Source: Actinomycetota bacterium (GTDB taxonomy: Bacteria; Actinomycetota; Humimicrobiia; Humimicrobiales; Humimicrobiaceae). Taken from it: DNA of 5,872 nucleotides. A program made the position numbers and the translations under genes. Of the stretch, positions 1 through 4,874 are shown one piece after another (position 1 is the first letter of the stretch; each line of letters begins with the position of its first letter). Under the pieces are notes generated by a model. It did no database searches and was not told where the DNA came from. It worked only from the letters and a program-made list of their open reading frames with translations. Where the stretch lies: contig JAFGMJ010000131.1 in assembly GCA_016927635.1 (NCBI GenBank), forward strand, positions 1-5,872, written 5' to 3'.

Positions 1-78
1 AATCCATTAAAATATTATAGTATTATGAAAAACAGCAATAGCTGGTTTTAAAACAGTATAAGAAAAGGATAATTAACA
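1..78 (+). promoter_or_regulatory. Leader region with hairpin and near-palindrome upstream of the first NifX-like gene
   Basis: Two TATTAT copies (13-18 and 21-26) are possible -10 elements, but any -35 would lie at or beyond the window edge. An imperfect hairpin follows: AAAAC-AGC (29-36), loop AATA, GCT-(G)-GTTTT (41-49). Its right arm merges into the perfect palindrome GTTTTAAAAC (45-54), flanked by CTG at 42-44 and CAG at 54-56. AAAACAG occurs twice (29-35 and 50-56). AAAAGGA (63-69) is a ribosome binding site 9 nt before the ATG at 79. The hairpin could be an operator, a leader structure or the terminator of a gene outside the window. The binding site is seen directly. The promoter and operator roles are inference. 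Confidence 0.35.
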
Positions 79-459
79 ATGAAAATAGCTATTTCAACTG
101 ATGGAGATTTTGTATCACCTCATTTTGGCAGATGCCCACAGTTCACATTAGTAGATATTGAAAATGGTAAAGTCATTCACAGGGAAACAGTTGATAATCC
201 CGGCCATCACCCGGGTTTTTTACCGCAGTTTTTAAAAGAAAAAGGTGCAAGCTGTATAATAGCGGGAGGCATGGGTATGCGTGCCCAGGAATTATTTGCT
301 GAATCCGGCATTGATTCCTTGATGGGGGTCGAAGGTAAGATTGATACTGTAATAGAACAGCTGGTTGAAGGCAAGCTTGAGGGAGGAGAGAGCATCTGTG
401 CACCCGGCGCCGGCAAAGGTTACGGCGTAGATAAAACTGTTTGCGACCATGAAGATTAA
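79..459 (+). CDS. NifX/NifB-C-like (dinitrogenase FeMo-cofactor domain) protein, ORP-type
   Basis: This 126-residue protein is a single stand-alone domain of the dinitrogenase iron-molybdenum cofactor biosynthesis family. Known members (NifX, NafY, the NifB C-terminal domain, Desulfovibrio orange protein) bind or carry metal-sulfur clusters in the cytoplasm. The family signature is clear: MKIAISTDGD at the N-terminus, HFGRCPQF (residues 15-22), NPGHHPGFLP (40-49), and an IAGGMGMRAQELF turn-helix (61-73) followed by GVEG. It carries four cysteines (C19, C59, C107, C122) plus H43/H44 and a CDH motif near the end, so the tail could bind metal. That is an inference from residue content. The start is the ATG with AAAAGGA 9 nt upstream. 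It is the first gene of the cluster and is followed by an 89-nt gap holding a hairpin. Nothing indicates a role in nitrogenase. The cluster it carries, if any, cannot be read from the sequence. Confidence 0.9.
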   Translation: MKIAISTDGDFVSPHFGRCPQFTLVDIENGKVIHRETVDNPGHHPGFLPQFLKEKGASCIIAGGMGMRAQELFAESGIDSLMGVEGKIDTVIEQLVEGKLEGGESICAPGAGKGYGVDKTVCDHED

Positions 460-478
460 CAGAATATAAAATGAAATC

Positions 479-505
479 TAAAACCCAGGATAGCCTGTGG
501 TTTTA
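479..505 (+). terminator. Hairpin between the first NifX-like gene and the UPF0251 gene (possible attenuator)
   Basis: The arms TAAAACC-CAGG (479-489) and CCTG-(T)-GGTTTTA (494-505) can pair over 11 base pairs with one bulged T and an ATAG loop. The 3' arm ends in TTTT, but the following bases are AATTAA rather than a long U-tract. It therefore looks like a weak or partial terminator, an attenuator lowering expression of the downstream genes, or an mRNA-processing element. It lies 19 nt after the stop codon at 457-459. The pairing is visible; the function is inferred. Confidence 0.5.
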
Positions 506-548
506 ATTAAACAGCATTATTTTTGCAAATTATTCAATGGAGTAAAAA

Positions 549-1022
549 ATGGCAAGACCTGCAATAAAAAAAATTGTAAATACTATCCCATTTTATGCTT
601 ATTATAAGCCCCAGGGCATACCAATGACCAATCTTGAGGTTGAGATTTTGAATATGGAAGAAATCGAAGCACTGAAACTGAAAGATGTTGAAAACCTTGA
701 GCAGGAAGAAGCAGCTGAAAAAATGGGTATATCAAGGTCTACTTTTCAAAGGGTGATCAAGTCAGCAAGATATAAGCTTGTAAATTCTGTAATAGAAGGT
801 AAAGCAATTAAAATTGAAGGCGGAAATTATATCCCGTCTGAAAAGCTTATACAGAAGCAGTGCCTCAAAGGGGGACATCACTATTATGTGAAAAAAGATG
901 GACTTAATTCTGAAAATAAAAATTTCGACAGTATCAGTAAAATAAAATGCCCTGAATGCGGCGAAAGAATAATCAATTTTGAAAAGAATCAGTTAAAAAT
1001 CAAGGGAAAGGAAAAAAAATGA
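549..1022 (+). CDS. UPF0251 (DUF134) family DNA-binding protein with C-terminal Cys/His tail
   Basis: This 157-residue protein matches the UPF0251/DUF134 family from residue 2 onward: MARPAIKK, then YKPQGIP (19-25), LEVEILNMEEIEALKLKD (29-46), and a sigma-70-region-4-like helix-turn-helix, QEEAAEKMGISRSTFQRVIKSAR (52-74). It ends with the family's GKAIKIEGG (84-92). The family is poorly characterised but is often encoded beside NifX-like and ferredoxin-ATPase genes, so a local transcriptional regulator is the best guess. After the core, residues 105-138 contain C105, H110, H111 and CPECG (C134, C137), suggesting a small zinc ribbon. The position expected to hold its second cysteine reads Gly108. 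The usual early cysteine of the family appears to be Asn11. The start ATG has GGAG (539-542) 6 nt upstream. The stop overlaps the next start as ATGA (1019-1022), implying translational coupling. Confidence 0.88.
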   Translation: MARPAIKKIVNTIPFYAYYKPQGIPMTNLEVEILNMEEIEALKLKDVENLEQEEAAEKMGISRSTFQRVIKSARYKLVNSVIEGKAIKIEGGNYIPSEKLIQKQCLKGGHHYYVKKDGLNSENKNFDSISKIKCPECGERIINFEKNQLKIKGKEKK

Positions 1023-1393
1023 AAATATGTATAACATCCACAGGTACATCTCTGGATTCAAACGTGGATCCAAGGTTTGGAAGATGTCCCTATTTTATTA
1101 TTTATGACCTGGATTCAGGTGATTTTGAATCCATTGAAAATGCCGGCAGGGGGGCAATGGGAGGAGCAGGAATACAGGCCGGGCAGCTCATTGCATCAAA
1201 AAATGTGGAAGCTGTTTTAACCGGCAACTTCGGTCCAAATGCATTCAGGGTTTTACAGACAGCAGGAATCAAGACTATTTCCGGTATATCAGGGACAGTA
1301 AGAGATGCCGTAGAAAAATACAAAAGCGGACAATTGAACTCAACATCTGCACCTGATGTCGGTTCACACTATGGTATGGGAAGGAATAACTGA
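1019..1393 (+). CDS. NifX/NifB-C-like metal-cluster protein, second subtype
   Basis: This 124-residue stand-alone NifX-like domain belongs to a different subtype from the gene at 79. It has DPRFGRCPYF (18-27), a glycine-rich segment NAGRGAMGGAGIQAGQLIA (41-59), LTGNFGPNAFRVLQTAGI (67-84), SGTVRDAVEKYKSG (91-104), and a tail GSHYGMG (115-121). Only two cysteines are present (C4, C23) and it lacks the HHPG and CDH features of the first paralogue. If both carry a metal-sulfur cluster, they probably do so differently. AAAGGA (1007-1012) lies 6 nt before the ATG, inside the 3' end of the UPF0251 gene, and the two genes overlap as ATGA. Close coupling to the two downstream ATPases suggests it is their partner or client. 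Family assignment is firm; the bound cofactor is unknown. Confidence 0.9.
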   Translation: MKICITSTGTSLDSNVDPRFGRCPYFIIYDLDSGDFESIENAGRGAMGGAGIQAGQLIASKNVEAVLTGNFGPNAFRVLQTAGIKTISGISGTVRDAVEKYKSGQLNSTSAPDVGSHYGMGRNN

Positions 1394-1413
1394 TAAAATT
1401 TAATAATCATTTC

Positions 1414-1420
1414 AGGAAGG
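1414..1420 (+). promoter_or_regulatory. Ribosome binding site supporting a TTG start
   Basis: AGGAAGG lies 10 nt upstream of the TTG at 1431. No ATG occurs between this site and the P-loop at residues 8-16, so the TTG is the only start that keeps the conserved N-terminal strand (IISVASGKGG). Confidence 0.7.
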
Positions 1421-1430
1421 CGGGTTTAAT

Positions 1431-2273
1431 TTGATAATCTCAGTTGCAAGCGGAAAAGGAGGCACAGGTAAAACTACAGTTGCTGTAAGTCTTGCTCTTG
1501 CAGCAGGATACTGCCAGTTTATAGATTATGATGTTGAGGCTCCAAATGCTGATATTTTTTTAAAACCAGATATTAAAAATATCAAAAAGGTTTATATAAA
1601 ACAGCCATATTTTTTGACCGGGACAGGAAATGATTTTTCAAAGTGTGCCGAGTTCTGCCATTATAATGCTGTTGCTGTAATAGGCGAAGAGGTTGTTTTT
1701 TACCCTGAACTGTGTCATGGCTGCGGGGGCTGCATCCTTGTAGGGCCCCAGGGCGCGGTCCGTGAAAAGGATATGGAAGTCGGAGAGATATCCAAAGGAA
1801 TTGTAAGACCAGGTATAGATTTTTTAAAGGGTAATTTGATGCCTGGCTCTATGAGGACAACCACAATACAGAACGAACTGGAAAGAATGTTAAACAAAGA
1901 CGGCATTGTTATTATTGATGCGCCTCCGGGCAATTCCTGCAGCATGGTCATGGCAGTAAAAAATTCTGATTACTGCGTTCTTGTAACAGAGCCCACACCT
2001 TATGGTTTCAACGACCTGTTGATATCAATGGAAGTCCTCGACACTTTAAAGATCCCTTATGGCGTTGTAATAAACAGGGATGGCATAGGAGACAACAGTA
2101 TTGAAGAATATTGTAAAAATAAAAATATAAAGGTGCATATTAAAATTCAAAACGATATGGGCATTGCAAAATCTTATTCCAGAGGAATGACGCTGGCCGA
2201 TTATGATAATGCCTACACGGAAAAATTCCAGGCTATACTAAAAGATATTGAAAAAACAGTCTTAGTACAATAA
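1431..2273 (+). CDS. MinD/Mrp-type P-loop ATPase with inserted, partly degenerate ferredoxin domain
   Basis: This 280-residue cytoplasmic SIMIBI-class ATPase has the deviant Walker A motif GKGGTGKTT (8-16), switch-I-like DYDVEAPNA (32-40), Walker B-like IIDAPPG (161-167) followed by Cys170, and TEPTPYG (186-192). A two-motif ferredoxin module is inserted at about residues 64-112. Motif 1 keeps only C72 and C76, with Gly66 and Phe69 where the first two cysteines belong. Motif 2 is CHGCGGC (C95, C98, C101) with Gly105 in place of the fourth cysteine. By the usual bacterial-ferredoxin wiring, one [4Fe-4S] site keeps all four ligands (C95, C98, C101, C76) and the other loses three. Relatives known to me keep all eight. 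The family is linked to Fe-S or heterometal cluster handling in ORP-type clusters. The start is TTG with AGGAAGG upstream. The next gene follows within 25 nt. Confidence 0.9.
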   Translation: MIISVASGKGGTGKTTVAVSLALAAGYCQFIDYDVEAPNADIFLKPDIKNIKKVYIKQPYFLTGTGNDFSKCAEFCHYNAVAVIGEEVVFYPELCHGCGGCILVGPQGAVREKDMEVGEISKGIVRPGIDFLKGNLMPGSMRTTTIQNELERMLNKDGIVIIDAPPGNSCSMVMAVKNSDYCVLVTEPTPYGFNDLLISMEVLDTLKIPYGVVINRDGIGDNSIEEYCKNKNIKVHIKIQNDMGIAKSYSRGMTLADYDNAYTEKFQAILKDIEKTVLVQ

Positions 2274-2285
2274 AACCATGATATC

Positions 2286-2291
2286 AAAGGA
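2286..2291 (+). promoter_or_regulatory. Ribosome binding site choosing the ATG at 2299
   Basis: AAAGGA sits 7 nt before the ATG at 2299. The in-frame ATG at 2278 has no purine-rich site ahead of it. The seven extra residues it would add (MISKEIL) precede the normal family start MKQITIISGKGG. Confidence 0.7.
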
Positions 2292-2298
2292 AATATTA

Positions 2299-3168
2299 AT
2301 GAAGCAGATTACAATAATAAGCGGAAAAGGCGGGACAGGTAAAACGACCGTTGCATCAAATTTTATTAAAATGGCTCATGACCATATTGCAGTTGACGCT
2401 GATGTCGATGCTGCAAATCTTCATATACTTCTCAGTCCTCAAATTGAAAATAGGGAGGATTTCATAGGCGGGGCAGTAGCAGTTGTTGACGAGAATTGCA
2501 TAAGCTGTGGAAAGTGTGAAGAGCTTTGCAGGTTTGATGCGATTTCAAACTCTACAGAAAATATAAAAATAGATACGCTTAAATGTGAAGGATGCGGAGT
2601 GTGTGAGTATATTTGTCCTGTAAATGCCATAACGCTTCAAAAGGGCAAACAGGGAGAGTATTATACCTCCAGCACAAAATACTGCAAACTGGTGCACGCA
2701 AGACTGGACCCGGCTGCAGAAAATTCAGGGCTGCTTGTAACAAGAGTCAGAAATATTGCAGAAGATATCGCTTATAGGGAAAATAAAAAACTTATCATTA
2801 TAGACGGTGCTCCGGGCATAGGATGCCCGGTTATTGCTTCGCTTAATGGAGTTGATTATGCTCTGATAATAACTGAGCCCACTCTCAGTGGAATAAGCGA
2901 CTTTAAAAAAATATATGAAGTTGCCGGTTTCTTTAACATAAGGACTTTTGTATGTGTGAATAAATTTGATATTAATATTGAGAACACGGAATTAATAGAA
3001 AATTTCTGCAATTCAAAAAATATTGAAGTCATAGGAAGAATTGCTTATGATGAAAATGTGCCAAAAGCCCTTGCGAGAAAGGAATTTATAACAGACTACC
3101 CGGATAGCCCTGCGGCTAAAGATATAATACAGTTGTATAAAAAAATTGAAACCCAGCTTTATAATTAA
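2299..3168 (+). CDS. MinD/Mrp-type P-loop ATPase with intact 2[4Fe-4S] ferredoxin domain
   Basis: With the preferred start this protein has 289 residues (296 if ATG 2278 is used). The Walker A motif is GKGGTGKTT (9-17), followed by DADVDAANLH (33-42), IIDGAPGIGCP (167-177) and TEPTLSG (192-198). The inserted ferredoxin module has two complete motifs: CISCGKCEELC (C67, C70, C73, C77) and CEGCGVCEYIC (C96, C99, C102, C106), each followed by a family-type NAI/DAI turn. It can therefore bind two [4Fe-4S] clusters. It is a diverged tandem paralogue of the preceding gene and the last gene of the cluster. In Desulfovibrio orange-protein loci a comparable ATPase pair forms a complex with a NifX-like protein, and the same is inferred here. 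It is not a division-site MinD: those lack the ferredoxin insertion. Its 3' end overlaps the left arm of a terminator-like hairpin. Confidence 0.92.
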   Translation: MKQITIISGKGGTGKTTVASNFIKMAHDHIAVDADVDAANLHILLSPQIENREDFIGGAVAVVDENCISCGKCEELCRFDAISNSTENIKIDTLKCEGCGVCEYICPVNAITLQKGKQGEYYTSSTKYCKLVHARLDPAAENSGLLVTRVRNIAEDIAYRENKKLIIIDGAPGIGCPVIASLNGVDYALIITEPTLSGISDFKKIYEVAGFFNIRTFVCVNKFDINIENTELIENFCNSKNIEVIGRIAYDENVPKALARKEFITDYPDSPAAKDIIQLYKKIETQLYN

Positions 3169-3188
3169 TTTCTATAATTGCAGAGTTT
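3149..3188. terminator. Candidate bidirectional terminator between converging genes
   Basis: AAACCCAGC (3149-3157) and GCAGAGTTT (3180-3188) can pair with two mismatches. The inner arms TTATA (3159-3163) and TATAA (3173-3177) extend the stem. The + strand runs into TTTTT (3186-3190). The - strand runs into TTTCAA followed by a long T-run (complement of the A-rich stretch 3139-3148). The left arm lies within the last codons of the + strand ATPase, and the right arm ends beside the aldolase stop codon (3189-3191). It could serve both converging operons. The mismatches and AT-rich centre keep this tentative. Confidence 0.5.
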
Positions 3189-4103
3189 TTATCCCATATA
3201 TATTTTTATTATTTCATCAAGAAATGCCAGGGCCTCTTTTTCAGGTCTCTGAAATGAGTTCCTGCCTATAATCGATCCGAAACCGCCCCCATTTTTTACC
3301 TGTCTTATTTCTTCAAGCACATCATGCTTCTCTTTGGCCGGACCGCCTGAAAAGATTATTATTCTTTTTCCGTCAAATGCAGACCTTACAACATTTCTTA
3401 CCCTTTCAGCAAGCGTTGAAACGGCAATATTATATTTTTCATAAAGTTTTCTTGTATCATCAAATTCAATATGGGCAGTTGGAGGTTTGACTTTGATAAA
3501 ATCTGCGCCAAGCTGTGCCGCAATCTGTGCAGCATAGGATATAACATCAACTGCAGTTTCGCCCTCTTTTGAAAGATTTGAACCTCTTGGATAAGACCAT
3601 ATTACAACAGCAAGACCGGCATCTTTAGCCTCTCTTGATAAAAACTGTATTTCTTCATACATCTCCTTGTAACCGGAGCTCCCCGGGTAAATGGTAAATC
3701 CAATTGCTGCGCATCCAAGTTTTAATGCATCTTCGACAACAGAAGTGACTGAAGGTATTGGGTCCTGCGTCTTATCTAGCAAAGCACTGTTATTGACTTT
3801 AAGGATAAGCGGAATCTGGCCAGCATATTCTCTTGCGATTACTGCAATGGAGCCTAGTGGAGCAGCATGGGCATTAAGACCGGCTTTAATTGCAAGCCGT
3901 ACATGGTATTCAGGGTCATATCCGGCCGGGTTTACTGCAAAACTTCTGTCAGGGCCGTGTTCAAATCCCTGGTCAACAGGAAGTATTACCATTTTTCCCG
4001 TACCACCAAGTCTTCCCTGCATGAGTATTCTGTAAATATTTTTTAATGTTCCGGGATTTTCACTTCCATACCATCCAAGTATTTCACTTATTCTCTGGTT
4101 CAT
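3189..4103 (-). CDS. fbaB: Class I fructose-bisphosphate aldolase (FbaB/DhnA family)
   Basis: This 304-residue cytoplasmic enzyme should interconvert fructose 1,6-bisphosphate with dihydroxyacetone phosphate and glyceraldehyde 3-phosphate through a lysine Schiff base. Recognisable family segments are RLGGTGKMVILPVDQGFEHG (31-50), FAVNPAGYDPEYHVRLAIKAG (55-75), GADFIKVKPP (199-208), the phosphate-binding SGGP (252-255), and GGGFGSIIGRNSFQRP (272-287). Lys204 aligns by motif with the Schiff-base lysine. The overall pattern is close to E. coli FbaB, though E. coli FbaB is somewhat longer. The start chosen is the ATG at 4103-4101, preceded 6 nt upstream by a strong GGAGGTG. The same frame is open to 4175, but that extension lacks a ribosome binding site and adds 24 unrelated residues. 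Related Schiff-base aldolases (ADH synthase, LsrF) are less likely alternatives. The next gene upstream on the same strand is 138 nt away, so it may have its own promoter. Confidence 0.92.
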   Translation of the reverse strand: MNQRISEILGWYGSENPGTLKNIYRILMQGRLGGTGKMVILPVDQGFEHGPDRSFAVNPAGYDPEYHVRLAIKAGLNAHAAPLGSIAVIAREYAGQIPLILKVNNSALLDKTQDPIPSVTSVVEDALKLGCAAIGFTIYPGSSGYKEMYEEIQFLSREAKDAGLAVVIWSYPRGSNLSKEGETAVDVISYAAQIAAQLGADFIKVKPPTAHIEFDDTRKLYEKYNIAVSTLAERVRNVVRSAFDGKRIIIFSGGPAKEKHDVLEEIRQVKNGGGFGSIIGRNSFQRPEKEALAFLDEIIKIYMG

Positions 4104-4241
4104 GATAGACACCTCCGTTATAATATTAAAAATATAAGCATCGTAAATAGCAGAGCCCCCGGCAATTGCTGACATAAGTTAATTCTATTACATTATCTGA
4201 AATAATTCTAATTAGAGCGCATTATTTTGCATAATCTTGAA
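4104..4241 (-). promoter_or_regulatory. Leader region of the aldolase gene
   Basis: GGAGGTG (4116-4110, - strand) is a strong ribosome binding site 6 nt before the aldolase ATG and decides the start. The rest is AT-rich, with TATATT and TATTAT sequences close to the start and one GC-rich patch (4151-4163) next to the palindrome GCAATTGC (4162-4169). No -10/-35 pair with good spacing stands out, and no convincing GC-rich terminator for the preceding gene is visible. The binding site is seen directly; a promoter here is inferred only from the gap length. Confidence 0.45.
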
Positions 4242-4823
4242 TCAGTGCCGGTTTTTCACCAGCCTTAAAGCAGCTGTTTTTAGTATAATAAATGGCATTA
4301 TAAATAAGTCAGAAATTATAACCGATATTTCCATAAGAAATGTGCTGCCTTTTTCGGGATGGCCGCAAATGCGGGACTTAAATGCTCCAAAAACATTTCC
4401 CTGGGCATTGCCTACCATTATAGCTCTTATATAAGCCATTATGGCTTTTGCCTTTTTTTCACCATAAATATTTATAATGCGCTGCCATGCAGCATCGTCA
4501 AAGGCTCCTGCCTTATCTGCATAATGCTGTGCAAAAAGAAGCGCGGGCGCTTCTTTTTCAGGCACTTCTCCCAGTTCTCCGGAAAGTAAATCCTGTATAT
4601 GTTTTTTATCCATTCCGTGTCTTAGCGCTTCTTTGGAATGAAAATAACTGCACATTTGGCAGCCATTGACTTGCGTTACAGCAAGCATTATGCGCTTTTC
4701 AAATGACTTATTTATCATATTGTCTTTTTTTGCTTTTCTGATATCTCCCAACCCGGATAAAAATTCGTCAAGAAATTTGTAATTCATCCTGACTCCATAA
4801 AAGCGCTTTGTTTTTACAGTCAA
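4242..4823 (-). CDS. Carboxymuconolactone decarboxylase / AhpD-like family protein
   Basis: The 193-residue product carries the AhpD-like redox motif in NGCQMCSYFHSKEALRHG (53-70): C55, C58 and H62 form CxxCxxxH, the peroxidatic/resolving cysteine pair and histidine of the alkylhydroperoxidase D fold. Conserved helices follow: LLFAQHYAD (95-103), AWQRIINIYGEKKAKAIMAYIRAIMVGN (112-139) and FGAFKSRICGHPEKGS (145-160). The C-terminus (163-187) is hydrophobic and could touch the membrane. A thiol-dependent peroxidase or other redox function is likely, but the substrate cannot be assigned. Two starts are plausible: TTG at 4823 with AAAAGGA 7 nt upstream (used here), or ATG at 4787 with GGAG 5 nt upstream, giving 181 residues. 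It lies 51 nt downstream of the BrkB-type gene on the same strand, so they may be cotranscribed. Confidence 0.88.
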   Translation of the reverse strand: MTVKTKRFYGVRMNYKFLDEFLSGLGDIRKAKKDNMINKSFEKRIMLAVTQVNGCQMCSYFHSKEALRHGMDKKHIQDLLSGELGEVPEKEAPALLFAQHYADKAGAFDDAAWQRIINIYGEKKAKAIMAYIRAIMVGNAQGNVFGAFKSRICGHPEKGSTFLMEISVIISDLFIMPFIILKTAALRLVKNRH

Positions 4824-4830
4824 TTTAATT

Positions 4831-4837
4831 TCCTTTT
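4831..4837 (-). promoter_or_regulatory. Ribosome binding site for the TTG start at 4823
   Basis: On the - strand AAAAGGA ends 7 nt before the TTG at 4823. The competing site is GGAG (4796-4793), 5 nt before the ATG at 4787. The sequence alone does not settle which is used. Confidence 0.45.
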
Positions 4838-4874
4838 TTGATTGTGAATTTTTATATTAGTGAAAAATTTGCTA

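Noticed and set aside
57..62. TATAAG as the -10 box of the first gene
   Set aside because: Transcription would begin within or right at the ribosome binding site, and no acceptable -35 lies 16-18 nt upstream.
1626..1748. Sequencing error or frameshift explaining the missing cysteines
   Set aside because: The frame is unbroken and conserved on both sides. The Gly105 codon is GGG and the Gly66 codon is GGA, each two changes from a cysteine codon, and Phe69 is flanked by normal family sequence.
2278..2298. Upstream ATG of the second ATPase
   Set aside because: No Shine-Dalgarno precedes it, whereas AAAGGA precedes the ATG at 2299, which begins at the normal family position.
79..3168. Nitrogen-fixation (nif) locus
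   Set aside because: NifX-like domains and MinD-like P-loops can suggest nif genes, but there is no nifH, nifD, nifK, nifE, nifN or radical-SAM nifB here. The ATPases are ferredoxin-inserted Mrp/MinD types, not NifH.
1431..3168. Chromosome partition or septum-placement MinD/ParA genes
   Set aside because: Both proteins carry inserted ferredoxin motifs and lie with NifX-like genes. There is no minC, minE or parB, and no C-terminal amphipathic membrane-targeting helix is evident.
3691..4035. Open frame on the + strand opposite the aldolase
   Set aside because: It lies wholly antisense to a well-conserved enzyme, has no recognisable domain, and is best explained as a by-product of the aldolase codon pattern. 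The open frames opposite the AhpD-like and BrkB-type genes (4237-4669, 5167-5427) are dismissed for the same reason.
4104..4175. 24-residue N-terminal extension of the aldolase
   Set aside because: The frame is open, but there is no ribosome binding site at 4175. The extra residues do not look like the family, and a strong GGAGGTG sits before the internal ATG at 4103.
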